A program made the translations under genes and the position numbers. A stretch of DNA of 10,014 bases, from assembly GCA_035295665.1 (NCBI GenBank), contig DATGIQ010000068.1:1-10014 (forward strand), written 5' to 3'. The notes beneath the pieces are model-generated. The model made no database searches and was not told the DNA's origin. It saw nothing but the letters and a program-made list of their open reading frames with translations. Source of the DNA: DATGIQ01 sp035295665 (GTDB lineage Bacteria; Planctomycetota; Planctomycetia; Gemmatales; Gemmataceae). Below, piece by piece: positions 1-10,014 of this stretch; within the stretch, counting starts at the first letter, position 1; each line of letters opens with the position of its first letter.

Positions 1-132
1 CAGGAGGACACGATCGGTCAAGCGTCCGGCGATGTCGGGAGCCAATTTCTTGCGGGCCAAGAGCTCTTCCGCCAGCACGGCATCCTCGGTCTGAACGAGG
101 CAAACGCCCCTACACCTCATGGTAGGTCTCAT
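1..132 (-). CDS. Partial minus-strand reading frame running off the left edge, function unknown
   Basis: An open frame without stops runs from an in-frame stop at 172-174 down to base 1. Possible ATGs end at 132 and 120. From about base 87 leftwards the translation looks protein-like (EDAVLAEELLARKKLAPDIA and onward), with alternating charged and hydrophobic residues and GC-rich codon use. The first dozen residues (MRPTMRCRGVCL) look less natural, so the true protein may have begun elsewhere and been cut by the rearrangements that left the transposase fragment next door. It faintly recalls a conserved segment of large planctomycete proteins of unknown role, but this is memory, not a match I can show. 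No function is assigned. Confidence 0.35.
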   Translation of the reverse strand, partial: MRPTMRCRGVCLVQTEDAVLAEELLARKKLAPDIAGRLTDRVLL

Positions 133-216
133 TTGGGATGACGTGGCTGTACGAATGAGGAGATACGCAGGCTAAATCCTCGTCCAGGGCCGTTTCACGC
201 GCGACAGGGAGGTTGA

Positions 217-514
217 GGGACAGTCGTGGCCATGCGCGCGGTGTTTCAGACAGGGACTTGGGGTCGCAAATCCGTGAATGCGTTGCGCCAGGGGGTGGCG
301 GATGCGGGTCGGGAACATCAGCGTGTCGGAACCAAGGCCATCCAGGACCTATGCGGAGGTCTTTGATGGTGTGCCCAGCCAACACGATGGCAAAGATGCC
401 GCGGTCGTGGCCGAGTTGGCGGCGTTAGGGAAAGGTACGCTTTGGACCTATCAGCCGGCCGATGCCTGGGAGCAGGAACTGGCTTATGGGGTGGACGGGA
501 TGATCGCGCGATGA
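217..514 (+). pseudogene. IS110-family transposase remnant, frameshifted and truncated
   Basis: The segment from about 350 to 514 reads YAEVFDGVPSQHDGKDAAVV, then AELAALGKGTLW, then AWEQELAYGVDGMIAR and a stop. The core K-D-A-A-V-V-A-E-L resembles the K-x-D-x-x-D-A-x-x-x-A-x-L segment of the RuvC-like DEDD domain of IS110 transposases, which cut and join DNA during transposition. Upstream, the matching sequence lies in another frame: TGTWG near 268 and NALRQGVADAG, then TKAIQD ending at about 348. One extra base near 348-350 would join the two frames into one protein-like stretch. The N-terminal catalytic start, the remaining two-thirds and the C-terminal serine domain are absent, so this cannot be an active element. 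I see no terminal repeats. The family assignment rests on motif recognition only. Confidence 0.6.
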
Positions 515-556
515 CGACCCGGCTCTTGGTCGTGAGCTCGCGCGGCACGCCGTGCT

Positions 557-649
557 ATTCGAGCCTGCGGGCATCGGTATGCCAAGCCACCGTCTTGACC
601 TCCTCGTTCTGGCAGAGGCATTTGAGCAGCCGCACGCCGGTCTTGGCGG

Positions 650-661
<12 letters not shown>
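557..661 (-). pseudogene. Short WD40-blade-like remnant adjoining the kinase stop
   Basis: On the minus strand this reads TAKTGVRLLKCL, then QNEEVKTVAWHTDARRLE and a stop. The pattern TG-x-x-L-L-x-x-L, a short turn, then V-x-x-V-A-W-x-x-D-x-R-R-L is the typical end of one WD40 blade and start of the next. WD40 domains are common partners of planctomycete Ser/Thr kinases. The usual GH dipeptide is replaced by CQ, and the frame stops where A-S-G-S would be expected. It overlaps the stop of the downstream-ending kinase gene by a few bases in a different frame. It is too short to be sure: it could be chance, though the run of matches is long for chance. Confidence 0.35.
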
Positions 662-3919
<3,258 letters not shown>

Positions 3920-4005
3920 GACAATCTCCCCCCATGCGCTCGACCCCAGACTTACACTTTGCGATCGGCCGGCATGCGTCCCTCGATTTCCAAGTAAAGG
4001 ACTTT

Positions 4006-4052
4006 GGGACGGGCACATTCTAACAAGCCACGAACCGACGTGCCAATGTCCC
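4006..4052. other. Imperfect inverted repeat between the two kinase genes
   Basis: GGGAC-G-GGCAC (4006-4016) can pair with GTGCC-AAT-GTCCC (4040-4052), giving two 5-bp stems separated by a one-against-three base internal bulge and a loop of 23 bases. It lies 54 bases past the hybrid-kinase stop on the minus strand, where a terminator or processing hairpin would sit. There is no clear T-run after it, only CTTTACTT some bases further on, so intrinsic termination is doubtful. I found no convincing promoter for the Ser/Thr kinase in the 186-base gap. Confidence 0.25.
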
Positions 4053-4105
4053 TGTCGGCCGTCAGCGTTCCGGCAATGACGACCGCGTCCCCGTCTGGCT
4101 CGCGT

Positions 4106-7924
<3,819 letters not shown>

Positions 7925-7943
7925 GTTCTTCCCGTGCCTAATT

Positions 7944-8067
7944 CATGGTCCGGTTGGTTGTGCCCGTTTCGTGGCGATTCGCCGAGCCGCACGGGGCACA
8001 TCGCCGCGCAGTTCTGCAAATCGCCACGAAACGATAACGGACACCTTCAGCAAGGAAGCGTGTATGA
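7944..8067 (+). repeat. Hairpin repeat element, copy A
   Basis: This 124-base element starts with CATGGTCCGGTTGGTTGTG (7944-7962) and ends with GTATGA (8062-8067). Inside is a perfect 14-bp inverted repeat, GTTTCGTGGCGATT (7966-7979) with its complement at 8019-8032, around a 39-base loop. Copy B at 8501-8622 has the same layout on the other strand. The 67-base hairpin regions align without gaps at about 75% identity by my hand count, while the 19-base end is identical. It has no coding capacity for a transposase, so if mobile it is non-autonomous. It lies directly upstream of the hybrid-kinase ribosome-binding site and may affect that message. Confidence 0.75.
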
Positions 8068-8203
8068 CAGGAGACCAGAATGGAGCAGGGCCAAGGGGAG
8101 GCTTGGACCGGTCGAAAGCGCGGATACACTCCGCCATCTCTCCGCCGCTGGCGAGGAAGGCAAGGGAATCGTGAACGGGTGTCGATTGGGCTACGCGGCT
8201 CAT
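8068..8203 (-). pseudogene. N-terminal fragment of a second PAS-type sensor kinase, cut off by repeat A
   Basis: From the ATG ending at 8203 the frame reads MSRVAQSTPVHDSLAFLASG, then GEMAECIRAFDRSKPPLGPA, then PFWSP. This matches the familiar N-terminus of many sensor histidine kinases, G-G-E-M-x-x-x-I-R-A-F-D-W-S-x-T-P-L-G-P-x-x-x-W-P-x-S-L, which precedes a PAS domain. The W of F-D-W is changed to R here. Homology ends after W-x-P, at the edge of repeat A; beyond that the frame only translates the repeat and stops at 7943-7945. The ATG overlaps the stop of the MerR-like gene (ATGA), a layout typical of translational coupling, so the two were probably an operon. The PAS core, kinase and the rest of the gene are not found on the other side of the repeat in recognisable form, unless the intact hybrid kinase is a rearranged relic of it. 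Confidence 0.6.
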
Positions 8204-8448
8204 CCAGCCGGTTCCTTTCTTCTCCGCACACGGGGCGGCCGTTCAGCCCGGGCGGCGAGCTGCGCTAAAAGCTCCTCCAGAGCTTCCCGGACATAGAGCC
8301 GGTAGCCGTTCATGGGATGGCGGCAGGCTTTCAGTTTGCCTGCGCGGTCCCAATTGCGCAGCGTCCAGTGGGTCACACCCAGGAGTGTGGCGGCTTCGCC
8401 AATCGTGAGGTAATCGTCCAGAGCGAGCGTGTTGCGTCGTTGCAGCAT
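8200..8448 (-). CDS. Small MerR/excisionase-type helix-turn-helix protein
   Basis: An 82-residue protein. Residues 13-62 form a winged helix of the MerR-N / excisionase class: YLTIGEAATLLGVTHWTLRNW (helix-turn-helix), then DRAGKLKA and GYRLYVREALEELL (wing and dimer helix). Such stand-alone domains, as in BldC-like proteins, bind DNA as regulators or as recombination directionality factors; they lack the effector-binding tail of full MerR proteins. The C-terminus is basic (RVRRRKEPAG), which could add DNA contacts. The ATG at 8448 has GAAGG about ten bases upstream. The stop overlaps the start of the broken sensor-kinase fragment by four bases, so it probably served as its cotranscribed regulator. 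There is no integrase in view, so an excisionase role is not supported. Confidence 0.85.
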   Translation of the reverse strand: MLQRRNTLALDDYLTIGEAATLLGVTHWTLRNWDRAGKLKACRHPMNGYRLYVREALEELLAQLAARAERPPRVRRRKEPAG

Positions 8449-8484
8449 GCTGTTCGTACCTTCAGAAACCTTAGGAAAGAGGCC

Positions 8485-8514
8485 AGTATACCGGATCGTC
8501 TCATACCCAGTCCA
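8485..8514 (-). promoter_or_regulatory. Candidate promoter for the MerR-like gene
   Basis: On the minus strand TATACT (8490-8485, five of six to the sigma-70 -10) is preceded at 18 bases by TGGACT (8514-8509, four of six to the -35). The predicted start is about 30 bases before the ATG at 8448, leaving room for the weak ribosome-binding site. The -35 lies inside the outer end of repeat copy B, so the repeat may have supplied part of the promoter. Planctomycete promoter rules are poorly known to me, so this is tentative. Confidence 0.4.
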
Positions 8515-8622
8515 TCTGGATGTGTCCCTTTTTGTTTAGCGGCGGTGCGCAGAACCGCGTGCGGATGCGCCCCGCGCCGTTCTGCGCACCGCCGCGAAAC
8601 GAACACAACCAACCGGACCATG
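8501..8622 (-). repeat. Hairpin repeat element, copy B
   Basis: Inverted copy of the element at 7944-8067. On the minus strand it opens with the same 19 bases (8622-8604) and ends in GTATGA (8506-8501), 122 bases in all. The inner stem is longer than in copy A: 22 bases (8534-8555 with 8579-8600), one mismatch, loop of 23. GGATC occurs at both edges (8493-8497 and 8622-8626) and could be a target duplication, though a 5-base match so close by may be chance and overlaps the element by one base. It lies between the divergent MerR-like and TetR genes. Confidence 0.75.
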
Positions 8623-8690
8623 GATCAGAACGGTCAATCGACCAGGCGAATGATAGGGGCGAATGGACGAATCGCGTAGTCGAAAAGTTC

Positions 8691-8719
8691 TTGACAACAT
8701 ACCAACTGGTCGGTACGAT
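8691..8719 (+). promoter_or_regulatory. Promoter of the TetR-family gene
   Basis: TTGACA (8691-8696, perfect -35) and TACGAT (8714-8719, four of six) are separated by exactly 17 bases. The expected transcription start is about 8726-8727, only two or three bases before the ATG at 8729. No ribosome-binding site is visible before that ATG, so the message would be nearly leaderless. The palindromic operator fills the spacer. Confidence 0.75.
8700..8715. promoter_or_regulatory. TetR-type operator O1, upstream of the regulator gene
   Basis: TACCAACTGGTCGGTA is an imperfect palindrome (12 of 16 positions symmetrical) that covers the spacer and the first two bases of the -10 box. It differs from O2 at 9352-9367 by one base. 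TetR-family dimers bind palindromes of this size, and a bound dimer here would block RNA polymerase, which argues for self-repression. Confidence 0.75.
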
Positions 8720-8728
8720 TGTTCGGGC

Positions 8729-9334
8729 ATGAAAGAGTCGCACCCTGGCGAAACAACACGGCAGCGGATTCTCCGGACCGCCTTCGGCGAATTCTACCGC
8801 TACGGCTTCCAGGCCGGCAGCCTGAACCGTATCGTCGAGGAGACGGGTTTGACCAAGGGGGCCCTCTTTTATCATTTTGCCAGCAAGCAGGACCTGGGTT
8901 ACGCTGTCGTGGACGAGGTCATCTGGCCTTGGTTCAAGGCGACGTGGATCGATCCGCTGGAGCAATCGCAGGACCCGATCAAAGATACGAAACGCTTATT
9001 GCTGCATATGACGGAGAAATGTGGGCCCAGCGGGAGTCTGCTGCAAGGCTGCCCCGTGAACAACTTGGCCCAGGAAATGTCTCCCCTCGACGAAGAATTT
9101 CGCCAGCGGCTGGAGAGGATTTATGTGGCCTGGCGGGGGGCCTTCGAGACCGCCCTTGCCAAGTGCATCAAGGTGGGAAGCGTGCGAAAGGATATTTCTC
9201 CTACGAAAGTGGCAGCGTTTATTGTGGCCGCATTGACCGGCATTATTGGCACGGCCAAAAACGCTCAGGACAGGCAGCTGCTCCGGGACGCCGGCGCCGC
9301 TCTACTCGACTACCTGGAAAGCTTGCAGCCGTAG
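8729..9334 (+). CDS. TetR/AcrR-family transcriptional regulator
   Basis: Predicted 201-residue ligand-responsive repressor. The N-terminal DNA-binding domain covers residues 8-56, with the helix-turn-helix SLNRIVEETGLTKGALFYHF (31-50) followed by ASKQDL. The C-terminal ligand domain contains GCPVNNLAQEMS (107-118), a segment shared with a TetR branch that includes NemR-like and LmrA/YxaF-like repressors; C108 aligns, by memory, near the reactive cysteine of NemR, with C98 and C146 also present. The ATG at 8729 is chosen because the promoter and operator lie just upstream; an in-frame ATG at 8663 would put them inside the coding sequence. No Shine-Dalgarno is seen. The gene ends TAG followed by seven T. 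With the same operator before itself and before the DinB gene, it probably represses both. The inducer is unknown; an electrophile is only a guess. Confidence 0.93.
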   Translation: MKESHPGETTRQRILRTAFGEFYRYGFQAGSLNRIVEETGLTKGALFYHFASKQDLGYAVVDEVIWPWFKATWIDPLEQSQDPIKDTKRLLLHMTEKCGPSGSLLQGCPVNNLAQEMSPLDEEFRQRLERIYVAWRGAFETALAKCIKVGSVRKDISPTKVAAFIVAALTGIIGTAKNAQDRQLLRDAGAALLDYLESLQP

Positions 9335-9342
9335 TTTTTTTG

Positions 9343-9371
9343 TTCCAGGGATACCAACCGGTCGGTATGGT
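9343..9371 (+). promoter_or_regulatory. Candidate promoter of the DinB-family gene
   Basis: TATGGT (9366-9371) is a four-of-six -10 box whose first two bases are the last two of operator O2, the same geometry as at the TetR promoter. The -35 is weak: TTCCAG (9343-9348) at 17 bases, or TTGTTC (9340-9345) at 20 bases. The leader to the ATG at 9454 would be about 75 bases. The repeat of promoter/operator geometry is the main support. Confidence 0.5.
9352..9367. promoter_or_regulatory. TetR-type operator O2, upstream of the DinB-family gene
   Basis: TACCAACCGGTCGGTA is a palindrome with 14 of 16 symmetrical positions, better than O1, with flanking A and T extending the symmetry to 18 bases. It differs from O1 only at its eighth base. 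It lies 17 bases after the TetR stop and 87 bases before the DinB start. A second near-identical palindrome beside a TetR gene is strong evidence of a small local regulon. Confidence 0.78.
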
Positions 9372-9453
9372 AGCCCGGTTGATTGTCAGAGATCTGGGCT
9401 AGGTCTAAATCGCTGTGGCGACAAATGGTTCCTTTGCATTCGGGGGTTTTTCC

Positions 9454-9939
9454 ATGCTCGACAATGCCATCCAGGTCAATTTGTTTCTCATGCGGTACTG
9501 TCACATGCTCGTCGCGGACATTCCCGACGAGCACTTGGCGGAGCAACCTCATGCAGGCATCAATCATCCTGCCTGGGTTCTCGGTCATTTGGCGTGGACA
9601 GCGGACGGCGCCCTGGCAATGCTCGGCGCCCCGAAACTGCTGCCGATTGAGTGGAAGACGCTCTTTGGCTCCGGCTCGAAGCCCTCGTCCTCACGCCCCA
9701 CGTATCCCTCCAAGGAGGAGCTGCTGCACGTGGTCGAGGAAGGGTATCGGCAAGCGCGAGAGAAGGCGGCGTCGGCTAGCCCGGAGCAACTCTCTCAACC
9801 CACAACCAACCCGCGGGTGAAAGAGATATTGCCTACCTCCCGAGAAATGGTCGCCTTCATATTAACCGGCCATATGGGCGTGCACCTGGGGCAGGTGTCA
9901 TCGTGGCGACGGCTACGCGGTCTGCCGCCGATGTTTTGA
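9454..9939 (+). CDS. DinB-family (putative metal-dependent) protein
   Basis: Predicted 161-residue cytoplasmic protein with the DinB/YfiT four-helix-bundle pattern: INHPAWVLGHLAW (36-48) in the second helix and GHMGVHLGQVSSWRRLRG (139-156) in the last. H45, H140 and H144 fit the three-histidine metal site of the family. Members include thiol transferases that conjugate bacillithiol, mycothiol-dependent isomerases and many of unknown role, so the reaction here is open. The ATG at 9454 has GGGGG seven bases upstream and matches the usual start; an in-frame GTG at 9415 would add 13 residues that look unlike the family. The operator upstream ties it to the TetR regulator, suggesting an inducible protective or detoxifying enzyme. 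Despite the name there is no link to DNA polymerase IV. Confidence 0.88.
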   Translation: MLDNAIQVNLFLMRYCHMLVADIPDEHLAEQPHAGINHPAWVLGHLAWTADGALAMLGAPKLLPIEWKTLFGSGSKPSSSRPTYPSKEELLHVVEEGYRQAREKAASASPEQLSQPTTNPRVKEILPTSREMVAFILTGHMGVHLGQVSSWRRLRGLPPMF

Positions 9940-9957
9940 GAGGAATGGAAGCAGCTC

Positions 9958-10014
9958 ATGATGGCGCCCCATAGGGTGAAACGGCATCCCGGCGTGGTCA
10001 TTTGTCAGGGCGAT
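9958..10014 (+). CDS. Possible start of a further gene, cut by the window edge
   Basis: An ATG at 9958 opens a frame that stays open to the last base, giving MMAPHRVKRHPGVVICQGD. GGAAG lies six bases upstream, a plausible ribosome-binding site, and the gap from the DinB stop is 18 bases, as in an operon. Nineteen residues are too few to identify anything, and this could equally be noncoding sequence. The only other ATG nearby (9945) meets a stop after nine codons. Confidence 0.22.
   Translation, partial: MMAPHRVKRHPGVVICQGD

Noticed and set aside
3920..4018. Longer N-terminus of the Ser/Thr kinase from the ATG at 4018
   Set aside because: The extra 33 residues lack family similarity and no ribosome-binding site precedes that ATG, whereas the ATG at 3919 has a strong one.
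7943..8067. Coding sequence continuing the sensor-kinase fragment across repeat A
   Set aside because: The frame stays open but translates the repeat itself; the same Arg/Ala-rich words appear from copy B, so this is not protein-driven similarity.
8200..8448. Excisionase of an integrated element
   Set aside because: The fold fits, but no integrase, attachment site or phage gene is in view, and the ATGA coupling to a sensor-kinase fragment points to a regulator.
7944..8622. CRISPR-like repeat pair
   Set aside because: There are only two copies, in opposite orientation, more than 400 bases apart and long; no spacers or cas genes are present.
8373..8679. Several overlapping open frames across repeat B on both strands
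   Set aside because: They arise from the GC-rich hairpin, overlap each other and the MerR-like gene, and contain no known domain.
9310..9341. Intrinsic terminator after the TetR gene, because of seven T after the stop
   Set aside because: No stable GC-rich hairpin precedes the T-run; only a weak CTG/CAG pairing around AAGCTT is possible.

Overview
The window looks like a piece of a planctomycete chromosome, most likely a large-genome, GC-rich lineage near Gemmata. This is inference from content: a cytoplasmic-kinase / single-TM / coiled-coil / TPR Ser/Thr kinase of the type multiplied in that phylum, a very large hybrid histidine kinase, an IS110-type transposase remnant with a sequence style I associate with planctomycetes, and dispersed hairpin repeats.

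Layout. Bases 1-650 are a graveyard: a partial minus-strand reading frame at the left edge, a frameshifted and truncated IS110-family transposase fragment (plus strand, about 217-514), and a short minus-strand stretch resembling one WD40 blade (about 557-661), which starts where the next gene stops. Bases 650-3919 (minus) encode a 1089-residue Ser/Thr protein kinase with C-terminal TPRs spaced at exactly 42 residues. Bases 4106-7924 (minus) encode a 1272-residue soluble hybrid sensor kinase with the order REC-PAS-PAS-GAF-PAS-GAF-HisKA-HATPase-REC. Upstream on the same strand lies a small MerR/excisionase-type DNA-binding protein (8200-8448). Its stop codon overlaps the ATG of a second sensor-kinase gene, of which only about 45 residues survive; the homology ends at the edge of a repeat. 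On the plus strand a TetR-family regulator (8729-9334) is followed by a DinB-family protein (9454-9939).

Two signals stand out. First, two copies of a roughly 122-124 bp hairpin element, in opposite orientation (7944-8067 and 8501-8622), flank the MerR-like gene. They share a 19-base identical end, while their stems differ in sequence but still pair, which suggests selection for structure. One copy appears to have destroyed the sensor-kinase gene. Second, two nearly identical 16-bp palindromes (8700-8715 and 9352-9367) sit in the same position relative to the predicted -10 boxes of the TetR gene and the DinB gene. This makes a compact self-regulated module in which TetR probably represses itself and the DinB enzyme. 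The TetR promoter is spaced so that its transcript would be nearly leaderless.

Working together: the left two-thirds is phosphorylation signalling (two-component and Ser/Thr), probably cytoplasmic sensing by the hybrid kinase and membrane-anchored Ser/Thr signalling. The right end is a separate ligand-responsive repressor/enzyme pair read in the opposite direction. No tRNA, rRNA or CRISPR array was seen.
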